Source: Owenia fusiformis
Taxonomy: Eukaryota; Annelida; Polychaeta; Sabellida; Oweniidae
Direction of reading: 5' to 3'
Assembly (NCBI GenBank): GCA_903813345.2
Contig: CAIIXF020000006.1
Coordinates: 28,651,936-28,715,935 of the forward strand
Length of the DNA: 64,000 nucleotides
Positions 33,596-45,983 of the stretch are shown piece by piece (position 1 is the stretch's first letter; every line of letters begins with the position of its first letter). The position numbers and the translations under genes were made by a program. A model generated the notes under the pieces. It was not told the DNA's origin, searched no databases, and was given only the letters and a program-made list of their open reading frames with translations.

Positions 33596-36500
33596 TTAGT
33601 AAGCAGCAAAGGCATTTATAATTTTCTTAAAATCATGAGCAATATTTACTTTTCCTTGCAGTTTAAAAATGTGTTCATAAATATTTAATTTAGATGCTAT
33701 TTTCGATTTAAAATTTGCTTGTTTATATTGAGTTGGATTGTCTGAGTTTTTTGTCCAAATTTCATGAATACATTTCATCAATATTGTGTAAAGCAACATT
33801 CTAAATTCTAATTTGCTGTTCATGCTTTGGTACCCCAGAAGTATATTTTTCCAAGTAATATCCACCTTTAGTGTTTCACTTAGAATATTCCATAGATTTT
33901 TAATTAACACACAATCATATAATAAATGTCTAATGTCTTGTACAACATTACACTCACTACATTCTTTTGGTACATTCATATTCCACTTATTTACCAGTTT
34001 TCCGCAGGCTAAGAAATTATGTAATAGTTTAAAATTAAATTCTGATAACTTTTGGCATTCAATATCTTTTATCTTGTTTTTGTATATATTTCTAAAAGTG
34101 ATTCTATCGTTCTGAATATTGAAGGATTTTGTCGAATCTGCTTCCATCTTTGGTCTAATAAATTTATCTTTCAATAGGATTTTATAAAAGAACTTTGAAC
34201 TTAATTTCTCAAGGTTTTCATATTTGTCATTTCTAAATAGGAAAGAGTTTGAATGCCTTTTGTTAGCATATTTCATACTTTGTTTACATTCATATTTCAT
34301 ATTGTGCAAAACAAGTCTAATTCTTAAAAATTCGGTCATCCAATTTTGCTTATTCTTTAATCTTAACAAAACAGTTTTCTCATCAATGAGATTATTTCTC
34401 TCGTCAAAAAAGTCCTTGACATAAATAAAACCTGCATTTATCCAATTTTTCATGTACAAAGTTTCTTTCCTACATAAAAACCGTTTGTTAAGCCATAAAA
34501 CTTCTGTTCCAGGATGTTTATTTTTCTCTATTTCCTTACATCTATTGTATGCACAAAAGACATGTTTGTAGAACTTATAGTGATCTAAAATCTTAATATT
34601 TTCGTCAAAATTTGTTTTGTAAAAATCGTTTATTGTAAAACCAAGCTTATTTATGATAAATTCTGGAATTATTTTAACCGATGTGTTTGTTGTTTTAATA
34701 CGAGGTGCCCATGCAGCTTTTAAAGCATCAATTTTACATTGAATGTCTACCAGATTAATCCCCCCATCAAGTATATTTCCAATTAAAGTATTTCGTTTTA
34801 CCCAATCCTTTTTCCATAGAAAACCGAAAATAATTTTATTGATTCTTTTAACAATATCATCGGGTACATCTAGAATACTTAAATTGTATACTAATTTTGA
34901 AATTCCAAGAGTGTTAATCACATGTGCTTTGCCAAAGAGGGTCAGTTTTCTTTTTTTCCATGATTCAAAGAGTTTTTCAAAATTGTTGATCTTGTTGTCC
35001 CAGTTTTTTTCTTTGCACAAAGTTTTGTCATTTCCAATAAATATTCCCAGACATTTTACAGGTTCTACTCCAAAATGAATATTTTCATATTGATGTCCAT
35101 TACCTTTTAAGTTACCTAACCATATTCCCTCCGTTTTGCCCATATTTAAATTAAGTCCAGATATTTCAGAAAAATTATTTATTTCTTTAAGTGCTTCGCG
35201 AATAGATTCTTTAGTTGACAATGTGAGGGTGGTATCATCTGCATGTTGAATTACTTTTATTTCTTTTTTGTCAATTTTAATTCCTTTAATTTTGTCATTT
35301 TTTCTCAGCTTATTTGCCATTATTTCAGTACATATTATGAAAATCAAAGCAGATGCCGGACATCCCTGCCGTATACCTTTTTTTATTTTTACTTCATTAG
35401 AAATATGCCCATTGTTTTTGATTTTAAGTTTTGGATCATTATAAAGAGCTTTTATCCATTTTATAAAATTTTTGCCAAAGTTCAGTGTTTCTAGTACCTT
35501 GAACATGAATGCCCAATTAATACTATCAAATGCCTTTTTATAATCTAAACACAAAAGCAATGCATCTATATTTTCATAGTTAGAGTAATCAATTAGATCT
35601 AACAAAAGTCTGGCATTATTTCCTATATATCTGCCTTTTATGTATGAGGATTGGTCTTTATGAACAAGTTTAGGTAAAACACTATGTAGTCTATTCGCTA
35701 AAGTAAAAGTCAAAATCTTATAATCGTTATTGTTTAAGCTTATTGGTCGATAGTTGTCCAAAAATTGCCTATTGCCCTTTTTGAAAATAAGAGATAAAAT
35801 TGAAATTTTCTGTGATTCATTTAATTCACCAAATTCAAAAACTTCATTTATCATTGCTAAATAGTTATCTTCTAAGTAATGCCAAAAGGTTTTGTAAAAT
35901 TCTGGTATCAGCCCATCAGTACCAGGGCTTTTTCCATCTTTTAAATTTTGAACTACTTTCTGAAGTTCATTTTTTGAAATTTCTGCTTCAAAATAGTCTT
36001 TTTCTTTTTGATCTAAAGTGTAATCTAATTTGACCTCTTTCAAGTAATCATTTATCTTGTTTTCGTCAATCTCATCATCATTATAGAGACTACTATAGAA
36101 TAATTCTGCTTGTTCTAAGATTTCTTCATCTTTATAAAATGTACCATGTTTATTAGTTATTTTTCTAATGACATTTTCAGATTGTCTTTTAGATTCTAAT
36201 CCCAGAAAATATTTAGTGTTTTTTTCTCCTTGTTCAATAAATCTCGATTTTGATCTGATAAAATGCCCATATATTTCTTTTTCATATAGCATATTCAATT
36301 GTGATTCTAACTCAATTTTTGTTATTTCAGCTTTTTTACGCACTTTTTCACTTTTGCAAATTTCAATATATTCATTGATATCATCAAGTTCTTTCTGCGT
36401 TTTAATTAAAAGATTTCTTTTTTTCTTTGCTAAATTAACAGCAAAACCAACAGATATTTTCTTAATTTTAGATTTAAGGATTTCCCAAAGTACTCTTTTA

Positions 36501-37363
36501 GATTTAATATATGAATATTGGTTATTTACCCATGTAATACATTGTTGAATTTTCTTTTGAAAGTTCTCATCTTTTAGATGTTCCCCATTTAACTTCCAAT
36601 ACCCCTTCCCTCTTTTATTCATTGTTAAAACAACATCAATTAAAATAGCCTTGTGGTCCCTATCGAGCGCTTGCATTAAGTATACCTTTTTCATATCCCA
36701 CATAGGATTCTTTGATACAAAAATATAGTCTATTCTTCTCATGGATCTTGTATGTTTATCAAAAAAAGTAAATCCATCTTTCTCACCTTTTAGTATTCTC
36801 CATGTATCTTTTAATTCAAAATTCGCAATAATGTTTTTCAATGCAGATTGACTTTTATCGGTATAATGCTTCACTTTGGTTTTCCTGTCTTTATCAGATA
36901 TAATACAGTTAAAATCTCCAGTCAAAAACATATTATTTACATTTTTTGCATGGTCATATATCCAATCATTCAAGCCTTCAAAAAAATTACCTCTATCATT
37001 AACATTATTTGGTGCATATATATTTACAACTGTTACATCTACTCCATTGATTTTACAATTAATTAAAATCTTCCTACCTAAATTATCTGTAATAATATTA
37101 TATATCTCATAATCTATAGTCTTAGAGAATAGTAAAGATACCCCTCTAGAGTGTGATGAATCTGTTAAACAATGATATCCATCGAAATCAAAATTTCTAC
37201 ATGTTTCATCAATTTTTGATTGTCCTTTAATTGTACAAAATGTTTCTTGTAATGCCACAATACTAGGTTTCTGATTTTTAAGCCATAAAAGTATCTTGTT
37301 ACGTTTTCTCATGTCATTTAGACCTCTTACATTGAGGCTCAGTAATCGTATTTTACCATTCAT
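33596..37363 (-). CDS. LINE ORF2: endonuclease and reverse transcriptase (L1/Tx1-like)
   Basis: An intact 1255-residue frame. Residues ~5-245 are an APE-type endonuclease (LNVRGLN, a catalytic E in LQETF, LTGDFNC, and DRDHKA for the terminal D-H pair). Residues ~480-760 are the reverse transcriptase (LDYKKAFDSINW, IRQGCPASALIF, QHADDTTLTLS with the catalytic ADD). Near residue 1160 is a CSEC..H..C zinc finger (C-x2-C-x7-H-x4-C). It would nick and prime on target DNA. No internal stop or frameshift was seen, so this protein could be active. ORF1 lies 68 bases upstream. Confidence 0.92.
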   Translation of the reverse strand: MNGKIRLLSLNVRGLNDMRKRNKILLWLKNQKPSIVALQETFCTIKGQSKIDETCRNFDFDGYHCLTDSSHSRGVSLLFSKTIDYEIYNIITDNLGRKILINCKINGVDVTVVNIYAPNNVNDRGNFFEGLNDWIYDHAKNVNNMFLTGDFNCIISDKDRKTKVKHYTDKSQSALKNIIANFELKDTWRILKGEKDGFTFFDKHTRSMRRIDYIFVSKNPMWDMKKVYLMQALDRDHKAILIDVVLTMNKRGKGYWKLNGEHLKDENFQKKIQQCITWVNNQYSYIKSKRVLWEILKSKIKKISVGFAVNLAKKKRNLLIKTQKELDDINEYIEICKSEKVRKKAEITKIELESQLNMLYEKEIYGHFIRSKSRFIEQGEKNTKYFLGLESKRQSENVIRKITNKHGTFYKDEEILEQAELFYSSLYNDDEIDENKINDYLKEVKLDYTLDQKEKDYFEAEISKNELQKVVQNLKDGKSPGTDGLIPEFYKTFWHYLEDNYLAMINEVFEFGELNESQKISILSLIFKKGNRQFLDNYRPISLNNNDYKILTFTLANRLHSVLPKLVHKDQSSYIKGRYIGNNARLLLDLIDYSNYENIDALLLCLDYKKAFDSINWAFMFKVLETLNFGKNFIKWIKALYNDPKLKIKNNGHISNEVKIKKGIRQGCPASALIFIICTEIMANKLRKNDKIKGIKIDKKEIKVIQHADDTTLTLSTKESIREALKEINNFSEISGLNLNMGKTEGIWLGNLKGNGHQYENIHFGVEPVKCLGIFIGNDKTLCKEKNWDNKINNFEKLFESWKKRKLTLFGKAHVINTLGISKLVYNLSILDVPDDIVKRINKIIFGFLWKKDWVKRNTLIGNILDGGINLVDIQCKIDALKAAWAPRIKTTNTSVKIIPEFIINKLGFTINDFYKTNFDENIKILDHYKFYKHVFCAYNRCKEIEKNKHPGTEVLWLNKRFLCRKETLYMKNWINAGFIYVKDFFDERNNLIDEKTVLLRLKNKQNWMTEFLRIRLVLHNMKYECKQSMKYANKRHSNSFLFRNDKYENLEKLSSKFFYKILLKDKFIRPKMEADSTKSFNIQNDRITFRNIYKNKIKDIECQKLSEFNFKLLHNFLACGKLVNKWNMNVPKECSECNVVQDIRHLLYDCVLIKNLWNILSETLKVDITWKNILLGYQSMNSKLEFRMLLYTILMKCIHEIWTKNSDNPTQYKQANFKSKIASKLNIYEHIFKLQGKVNIAHDFKKIINAFAAY

Positions 37364-37431
37364 TCATTAAATAAAAAACTATTAAAACAAATATGTACAT
37401 GAAATAGTCAAAACATTTTCAGTGACTGTGT

Positions 37432-38403
37432 TCATTCATTTTCTTCCACAATGTTACTATATAGTGCCTTCTTTGGTTCATTTTCAATTGTTCCTGGCGT
37501 TGATCCATCAGAACCTCTAGTTTTCCTCTTGTTCCTTGGAGTTGCCACTGAGTTGATGTGGTTAGCTACCTTATTATATCCATGTGGACTAAGGTGCACC
37601 CCTTTCACATCATTTTCTTTAAAGTCACTTTTGGATGTTTTTCCTTGGTTGCTTAGCAGCATTGCATCGTTATTTACAAACACAAGGAAATCTTCTCGTC
37701 TACATATCATATTCAACTGCTTATTCATAGTATCAATCTTTCCTTGTATCTTTTTATCATATGGGTGTACAGGGGTTATGCTACTAATGACAATTGAAGC
37801 CTGGGGGTGTCGTAAGTGTAGTGACTTGACACAAGATTCATATTTCACAAGACATGACTCAACCCTCTCATTATCATATACCAGGTTTTTTGTTCCTGCT
37901 TGTATTATGATCTTTTCTAGGCACTGATTATCGATTTTGTCTCTTTTCAATAGAATATCTATATCTTCGATTCCAGCACCACTTTTGGTTTTCTCACTGA
38001 CACCTTCTCTTTTCATTGAAGTATATATACCCTTTGCTATAGAGCAACCAGTTATTATTGTATCTATTTGTGGGCTGTCACTTGACTTAATGCTTTTATC
38101 ACTCGCTTTGGTATTTTTCTGCTCATCTTCTGTCATGATTGTTTTTGAGGCATTCAAAGGTGCAGGGCAGTCATTCCCTCGGTGACCTTGACCTTTGCAT
38201 TTGTGACAGACTGGTTCTAGGGTGCACGTCTTGGCAAAATGCCCAGGCTGCTGACAGTTAAAACATACTGGTTTTCTACGCTTGTCACATCTATATTCCG
38301 GATGTCCGACCTCGTTACAAATTCCACATGGTTGTCCTCTGTAGCTGAGTCGACCACTGAATATCACTGAATATGGTATTGCTTGTTGAGGATCACACAA
38401 CAT
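37432..38403 (-). CDS. LINE ORF1: CCHC zinc knuckles plus SGNH/GDSL esterase-like domain
   Basis: A 323-residue frame. Three CCHC knuckles lie at residues ~26-85 (CGICNEVGHPEYRC, CFNCQQPGHFAKTC, CHKCKGQGHRGNDC). An esterase-like region runs from ~115 to 290, with TGCSIAKG in the place of the nucleophile block, IIQAGTKNL in the place of the G-x-N block, and VHLSPHGYNKV as the D/H block. TGA and TAA lie just upstream of the ATG, and the usual N-terminal RNA-binding part of such proteins is missing. The LINE is therefore probably 5'-truncated near 38404. Esterase-bearing ORF1 proteins are known in CR1-like and some other LINEs. Confidence 0.75.
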   Translation of the reverse strand: MLCDPQQAIPYSVIFSGRLSYRGQPCGICNEVGHPEYRCDKRRKPVCFNCQQPGHFAKTCTLEPVCHKCKGQGHRGNDCPAPLNASKTIMTEDEQKNTKASDKSIKSSDSPQIDTIITGCSIAKGIYTSMKREGVSEKTKSGAGIEDIDILLKRDKIDNQCLEKIIIQAGTKNLVYDNERVESCLVKYESCVKSLHLRHPQASIVISSITPVHPYDKKIQGKIDTMNKQLNMICRREDFLVFVNNDAMLLSNQGKTSKSDFKENDVKGVHLSPHGYNKVANHINSVATPRNKRKTRGSDGSTPGTIENEPKKALYSNIVEENE

Positions 38404-40340
38404 TACCGTTTATCATTTATTTGAGATTTGAGCAGGGGTCCATTTTTTTAAGAAATAATCGTTTTAAACGATTTCTTGTGAATAGATAATGAATAAGTAC
38501 AAAAAGCATGAATTATTATATGTCAAGAGCATAATGTAAAATTTCAACTGAAAAATTAGATCAAAATGGAATCCATGTTCACAGTAGGGGGTATAACTCA
38601 TCAAACACAAGATAATTTTTTTAAAGCTTATTGTTACAGCCTAATGTTTTTAATTTGCTTTTTTTAGTTAGTATTATAACATTGACCATTTATGAATTTT
38701 TGAGCACCATACAAAGTTACAGAACTTCATTTATGAACGATTTCAGCAGGGGTCTATTTTACAAATATTAAGTATTTTTCCGGATAGTTCTTAGATGAAA
38801 AGCTAGAACAGTTTTACGATTAAATTACATCATTGGGGTGTATTAATCATGAAAACAGGTTTCATCCTGATGTCTTCAACCTAATTCGTATAACGCCACG
38901 TCACAAATGGGGGGAGGGGACATTGACCTCCACTTTGGGATCTTTATTACTTATATGATTTCAATATTACAGTAATGTTCGGTATCATTATAAACAGGCA
39001 TTAAATAAGTGTAGACTATTATAAATACGTTGATATTAAGAAGATTTATACAATTTAAACTGTAGAATGAAATAACAATGGGCTCTAAAATCACAATGAT
39101 TGGTGTAACTAATCAAATTTTTACTTTATAAGCTTAGTATCATGTCCTAACAATTTGAATTAATTTTAAATAGTTATCTAATTGTATTGAACGAAGTTCG
39201 GAGGGATATACGTCCGTCCGTCTGTCCGTCCGTACGTACGTACGTCCGTTCGGGCAATAACTCAAATACTGTTGGCCCAATTTTGTTCATATTTTGTACA
39301 CATATACCCTGTGGGGGTAGAAAATAGCGGCCATTTTGGTGCCGATTTTACAGTTATTTAGGTGCGATATGTAAAACTGTAATAGCAATATCTTTTAAAT
39401 GAAAAAAATGATATAGGACATTAATAAAGCTAGAAATGCAGATATTAAAGAAGCACATGGCAGCCATCTTGAAAAATGGTTGCCTTTACTTGTTATTTTA
39501 CGATTTTTGCTGTAACTCGAAAAGTAGTGGAGTGATTTCGTTCATATTTGGTATGTGAATACTATAAGCATGGCACACTGTCTAATGACACTTTTGGGAG
39601 AAGGCGGCCATTTTAAACATAGCCGCCATTTTAACATATTTTACTATAACTCGAAAAGTTGTGGAGCGATTTTGATCATCTCTGATATGTGAATACTATA
39701 AACATGGCACACTGAACTTTTTGAATATCTTAAAGTGGTTCAGATTTTCATTTATTGAAGATTTAATTCAAGATTAATTCAAAAATATATATTAAAGAAT
39801 GTTTTGTGGATAGTTGTCGGATCAGTTACTATTATTACCACCTTGCGGGGCATGTTTTGGTGGAATTAGTGCTAGTTTAGGTGGCATTTGTTACTATATC
39901 GACCTGAGCAATAATTCTAATAACGTCATTTCTGCGGGCAATATTAAGCCAAAATATTGATGATCAGCAGCTGATAATGGCAGAATACCTATTCCAGAAA
40001 AAAAAAATTGGGCGAGACGGTATTTATTAATTTCAAGAGAAAGTTTGGGTTCTAGCATTGCCTCATAGGACAGTCTATTTTCTACTAAATAAAATAATCA
40101 GGGTAAAGGCTTTTCTATTACTAAAGTTATTTGCTTGTCGAGATGCTTGTAAAGCCCGTATCGCAAAAATCATATATCCTTTCACCCAACATCATATCAT
40201 ATGCTTTATTGATGTTAAAATCCATTTTTATAAATAGTGGGAATAAATTCCCAACTCATCTTAGATTATGATTTAAATGCAATATTATATGTGATCAAAT
40301 GCTTTTTCCAAGGTTTAAAAATGTAAACAGTGCTCAGTTT
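38404..40340. other. Gene-free repeat-rich stretch
   Basis: AGCAGGGGTC(C/T)ATTTT occurs near 38433 and 38743. From 39190 there is a GTCCGTCC/CGTACGTA simple repeat, followed by sequence with GCGGCCATTTT and GCCGCCATTTT motifs. A diverged ~150-base duplication (ACTCGAAAAGTAGTGGAGTG and ACTCGAAAAGTTGTGGAGCG) lies at about 39515-39710. No exon seen. Confidence 0.55.
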
Positions 40341-40374
40341 CAGTGCTCAACAGGTGAAAACGTATGTAGGAATA

Positions 40375-40530
40375 TATAAGGGTTATGTACTGGGAGGTTT
40401 TGGATATGGGGTTTATCCAGAGGGAGGTATGCATATCTACCTGAGGGACCGTAGGGACCGAAGGTAGATGTGCATATCTCACGAGGGATGAACCCAATAT
40501 CCAAACCGACCGTACATAACTGCTTTATCC
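40375..40530. repeat. Hairpin element inside the tandem array
   Basis: GGTTATGTACTGGGAGGTTT pairs approximately with AAACCGACCGTACATAAC. An inner pair, GCATATCTACCT and AGGTAGATGTGC, extends it. Confidence 0.6.
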
Positions 40531-40777
40531 TATACCAAGTAGAGTTGTCAGGGGCATATGGCCATTTCAATAGTACAAGGTGTAAAAATAAACAAATCAT
40601 TCATATGCTAAGTCCTTTTATTGCATTACCGGAAGCAGGGAGATATGCACCGGGAGCGGGAAGATATTCACCGAAGCGGGAGATATGGAGGTTCTGGATA
40701 TGGAAACCTCAAAATCAGGATATGGGATATATCTTACCAAATTATCACCCTAAAACTCCACTTGGCATAGGATAAAG
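40531..40777. mobile_element. ~245-bp MITE
   Basis: Left GCTTTATCCTATACCAAGTA GAG and right CTCCACTTGGCATAGGATAAAG form inverted ends of about 25 bases. No coding sequence. Confidence 0.6.
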
Positions 40778-42368
40778 GCAGAAACAATTTGCAGATCAAC
40801 GAAAACAAGATTGTGTTCAAAGAAAGTGAACTAAATGGAACCATTATTTTTAATCATGTTGAATGCAAAATATAGTCAGACAGAAGATATTATTTTCAAT
40901 TAAAAAGTGTCAATATCTAATATTTTTCATTATTATGGACCTCTGTTAAACCCCTCAATGATAAGTAAACGGTAATGTTGACAGGTTCTCAACGGGTGAA
41001 AACGTATGTAGGAATATATGTTTTATCATTTAAACATATCATTAACAACGCAGATCAACGAAAAACAAGATAATGTTAAAAGAAAGTGAACTAAATGGAA
41101 CCATTATTTTTTATCATTTTGAATGCAAAATATAGTCAAACAGACGATCTTAGTTTCAATTAAACAGATAAAATCAATATGGCATACTAATATTAATAAC
41201 CTTTCCAAAAAAACTTCAAAAATATCAAAATCTTATATTTTTTATATTTTTTTGTGAACCCCTGTTAAACCCCTCAATAATTAATAAATAAGTTTATTGG
41301 TCTCTTGAACATCTAATGTACATCGAGATAAAATCAATTTGTTATACTAGTAAACTTTCCAAAAGCCGATTAGTGACTAGATAATCTGTTGTAAACTTCA
41401 AAACTATCAAAATCTAATATTTTTGTTGACCCCTCCCTGTTAAACCCCTCAATAATAAGTAAACAGTAAAGTCCTCAACAGGTGAAAATGTATGTGATAA
41501 TACATGTTTTATCATTTACACATATCATTTTACAATTGGTGGATCAACAAAAACAAGATGATGTTAAAAGAAAGTGAACAAAATGGAACAATATAATCAG
41601 ACACACGATCTTATTTTCAATTAAACAGATAAAATCAATAGGTCATGCTAATAACCTTCTCAAAAACCGATTCATGAGTAGATAATCCTTTGTAAACTTC
41701 AAAAATACCAAAATCTAATATTTGTATTTTTGTGGACCCCTGTCAAACCCCTCAATAATAAGTAAATGGTAATGTTGACAAGTGCTCAACATGTGAAAAC
41801 GTATGTAGGAATATATGTTTTATCATTTAAACATATCAAAACAATTGGCGGATCAACAAAAACAAGATGACGTTAAAAGAAAGTGAACTAAACGGAACAA
41901 TTAATTTTAATCATTTTAAATGCAAAATATAGTCAGACAGGTGATTTTATGTTCAATTAAATAGATAAAATCAATATGTCATGCTAATAACCATCCCAAA
42001 AAACCGATTCATAAGTAGATAATCTGTTGTAAACTTCAAAAATATCAAAATCTAATATTTTTCATTTTTTGTGGACCCCTGTTAAATCCCTCAATAATAA
42101 GTAAATGGTAATGTTGACAAGTGCTCAACAAGTGAAAACGTATGCAGGAATATGTATTTTATCATTTAAACTCATCAAAACAATTGGAGGATGAACAGGA
42201 GGAAACAGCTTAATTAAGGCTTATCTGAGAGATTCCATTATCACTACAAATACTATGTTGATGTCCATATTTCGATATGATTATTCGGACTCACTCGTAG
42301 ACTATATAGTGTTAATGGGAGGTTTTATTGACAACTTACTTTTATAAATATTCGTTTGAGCGATTAAA

Positions 42369-43745
42369 CGGTGTCCAACCATCCTTCTTCAAAGAATTTC
42401 ATTTATGCCTAAATTCCTATGCCTATATACTTGTAAAATACCCTTGCAGCAAGGATGTGTCCAACCAAAACGCTCTTACATGTACGACAGAGCGTTTTAT
42501 TTACGCGGAAACGCTGCGAAGCGAAATAAAATGGCGGCTAATGAAGTTCTGTAAGATGACTGTAAGTATTGTTTCACCCGTTTCTCTTTTATATCATACG
42601 TTATGGTGACATATTATGTACCATTCGATGAACAATACCCTGAGCAAAGATTATATTTATTCAACTTCTGGTGGTAAACTGTTAATTGCTTGACCAAAGC
42701 TCCGTAGTGTAGATCGAACGAATCTGAAGTTGACGAATTGACCACAAATTATGAATTAAACTAATATTTATATGAAAACGTCAATCTTTCAGTCAAAGTA
42801 GTAAATCACAAAGTCGTACATTCTCATTTCCTAAAATCCCAGTCCAAATCCATTACTTGTTCTCGAGAAATCGCTTGTTTTCCTCGAAACGCTCCGTCCA
42901 TTTAGGACACAATTTTAGAAACGCTTTTACCATTTTGTTTTGATATTATTTTCAGATTATTAGAGAAGAGTTCGGAATCGAATCTATCTCTCAAAAACGT
43001 GTTGTACTTGTTAGTCACCTGCTGGTGCTACACGTGCAACTAGTAGCCGGCTCTAGCCGACTTAAAGCCTACATTAGATGAAGTTATGCCTACATTTGTG
43101 ATAAAACATAAAACTATTGTCAAAAAAACAAAAAAATTATATGTGAATTAATCCTTCTTCTTTTGATGCCAAGGGGTAAAATAGATCTTTTCTTTCTCTT
43201 CCTGAAAAGGAAAGTAAAGCCATATATTTCCTAAACAGATCTAGACTACCGAGGCGTTTCCAGTTCACTGTGTTGACCAGATCGCAGCGTTTCTTGAATA
43301 TGAGAATGTCATCATCGTTTCGAAGACTGGATTTTCAGTCATCAAATCACAATTATGATAATGTATTGTGTGTTGGAGCATTGCAAATTGACCAAAATAT
43401 ACGTTGGTGCTCTAATTTTGGCTCAACTAATCACATGTCTCGACAAAGGGGGTTTTGACCAGTAGAATGACAAATACGTTTTTGAATTTTGATGAATTTT
43501 TGAACTATATTGCTTCGTAAAGCATCAAACGTCAACACCCAGCCAAGTACAACATGAATATCACACCCATCGAATGGTATACTCGAAATAAGTAACTCAT
43601 ACCTTTATTCCCATTATTAGGGAAATCGTCACACGGCTCATCCTTCCCGGCGCCCGCCAGTTTTCCTACTCCGGAGCGTTTCTTGGTTTAGATTCAGTAA
43701 TGAAACGCTCAGTCATGCATGTAAGAGCGTTTGTGTTGGACACCG
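42369..43745. mobile_element. ~1.3-kb TIR element (GTGTCCAAC ends)
   Basis: GTGTCCAACCAAAACGCTCT near 42457 pairs with AGAGCGTTTGTGTTGGACAC at 43723-43742. A further CGGTGTCCAAC at 42369 pairs with GTTGGACACCG at the right end, so the left end is doubled or the outer copy is the true terminus. Several AACGCTC and GAGCGTTT motifs lie inside. No transposase is visible. Confidence 0.6.
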
Positions 43746-44060
43746 TGGATTAAGAATACAAATGTTTTCTATATAGGTGCAGTTCAGCAGGGCCGTAGGG
43801 AGAGTATAGTAAAGAGAGACATGGTTTCTCTATTAGATGAGTTTCCATAGCTTTGAAATCTCACAAATTCTCGTTTTTCCATGATATTTTAAGAGATTTG
43901 CACCTTGACCTCTAACGACGAACTTTTCTTTCTTTTTGATAACTACTACTAAACATATTTGAATTCAGTGAAAAGTTTTCAACAATAATAACTTTGATTT
44001 ATACAATTAGTCATTTCAATCATTTTTCTTGACGTTTTAAAAAACCTGGGCCAAATCTTA

Positions 44061-45003
44061 AATATTATGAAGGGGGGGGGGGGGTGTATAGAGATATTGT
44101 ATATCGTATAAGAGGCTGAAAAATTATTGTATAAGAGGGGGCAAAATTTATCGTATATGGTATAAGAGGTGTAAAAAATATGGTATATGGTATAATAGAA
44201 AATATATGGTATATGGTATCTAGAATTAAAGAAGGCTAATTATGAAGAAATTGTACCCTAAAGTTCCCCCATTGTGCCAACTCTCTTACTGTAACCGTGT
44301 TGGAAAAACATGGAAAAGTAGTCTCTATAATTGGTTCCACATTCCAGGTCAATCAATACTGAAAGTTTAGAGAAAATCCCTCTCAAACTAAGAGTTTTGT
44401 GCCCTTTTCATTCAAGGAGGTGTTAAATATAGTCTCAAATAAGAATCACGCCAGGTGATCAGAAGAAATGAACGGAGGGGGAGTAGATCTAGCTGATTTT
44501 CGGTTGAAAATTCAACAAATCTTGAAGATTTATTTTTTCAAGAGAAAGTTAACGATTGAATGGCTAAATGAATAGACGCAGTGGACGGGGGAATATGTTA
44601 GGTCTTCTTGGATTTTTTTTAACTATGGAGTTCTAAAATAAAAGATCTATTAAAAAAGTGCCACGTCGCCAACGTGCAAATACCAATGTTTTTGCTATAA
44701 ATCAACCAACAGGGGTCTACACGACCTGTAATAAATACTTGTAAGTGAAAACTATTGTCATCATTGGTTTTGTAAAACATGTTACCATACGTTATATAAA
44801 AAGTAATCGAAAATTATTAAAATTGAATGGGTGGGGGGGGGGGGTAATGTGTCTATAAGACATATGAAAACTTCCAATAACTCCATATGTCCCCATTTTT
44901 CACTTTTCAGAGTTGTAATATCAAGTTACTGAGTAAGTGAGTTCATTTTTCAAGTACACGAATTTGTGGAAATTTCTTCCACCTTAAAGACATATTCAGT
45001 GGC
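44061..45003. repeat. ~940-bp repeat, copy 1 (partner at 57361-58307)
   Basis: It starts with a G run and GTGTATAGAGATATTGTATA, then GTATAAGAGG-type units, and ends at ACCTTAAAGACATATT. The same order of blocks, about 90 percent identical by eye, occurs in the same orientation at 57361-58307. Confidence 0.82.
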
Positions 45004-45983
45004 GTAGGAACAATGTACGCCAAAACGCCAGTGCGTAGTGTTGAAAAGTGAGAATAAAAAATGCTTTTTATTTTTCCTATGTTCTGTTCTTTAGTCATAT
45101 TCTCTCATTGTGCATAAATTTTAAAACTAATCTTCAGCACAGAAGCCTTAAGAAATATTATATTTAATACCATATATGATATCCTCAAAAGTATTCTTTT
45201 GCAAGGTTTTTGTGCCTCTGTTATTTTTCTAGCCTGGGCCACAGATAAATGACATTTTTTGAAAAATGAAATTCATAAAATATTGAAAGTTACCTTGTTT
45301 CTTATACTGTCGAAAATGCGATATAATCAATATTCCTTATTTTATGAAAATCAAGCCACTATTGACTATATTATGAATTCTAAAAGTGAAATACAATTTC
45401 GCCAAATATTCGTGAATCGGGTTTACTTCACGAATTTGATAGAAAAACCTTTTTTCAAAAACAACTTGATGAATACATTTTCAATTTTTGTGCATGGTGT
45501 GGTTTCATAATTATGGTGATGGACCCCTTGAAATTTTAGATATATATTTATTTATTATCCCCTATCCCCAATTTTTCAATTTCACTAATTCAATTTATAT
45601 TCCGTTGCTAGATAAAATCATGGACCGAAATTATATTAGAATAATAATAAGTCAGCAAAAATCTATTTCTTACTAAATCACTAATTGTTATTGGTAGTAC
45701 TTATAGACAAAAACAACATGAAATTGTTGATTATTCAATTCCACGTTCCCTTGATTTTAATGAGTTTTGGCAATACCTGCTATCTTTGAAAGTACATAAC
45801 TTCAGTGCTAGAAAAGCTTTTATCTGGATTTTTATTTCATTTGCAAGATAATAGATTATTATTTTCGGAAATATGGCATTTTTGGCACCCCCCTCTAGTC
45901 ACATTGACCTCGATTTGACCTTTTTGGAGGGGGGGTCATTTGGTGTTGCGAATTGTTGTTATAAAAAAGGTTGCAGACAATAG
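45004..45983. other. Gene-free AT-rich stretch
   Basis: Frames at 45259-45510 and 45488-45676 have no recognised family and no exon borders. A short CCCCCCTCTAGTCA / AGGGGGGGTCA pair lies near 45890-45940. Confidence 0.45.

Larger units (their letters stand above)
40341..42180. repeat. Tandem array with ~310-490-bp period, first unit interrupted
   Basis: The marker (A/G)GTGAAAACGTATGTAGGAATA recurs near 40351, 40994, 41479, 41792 and 42130. Other shared blocks are AAAGAAAGTGAACTAAATGG, GTGGACCCCTGT and CCTCAATAATAAGTAAA. The first interval is lengthened by two palindromic insertions at about 40375-40775. No coding content. Confidence 0.8.
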
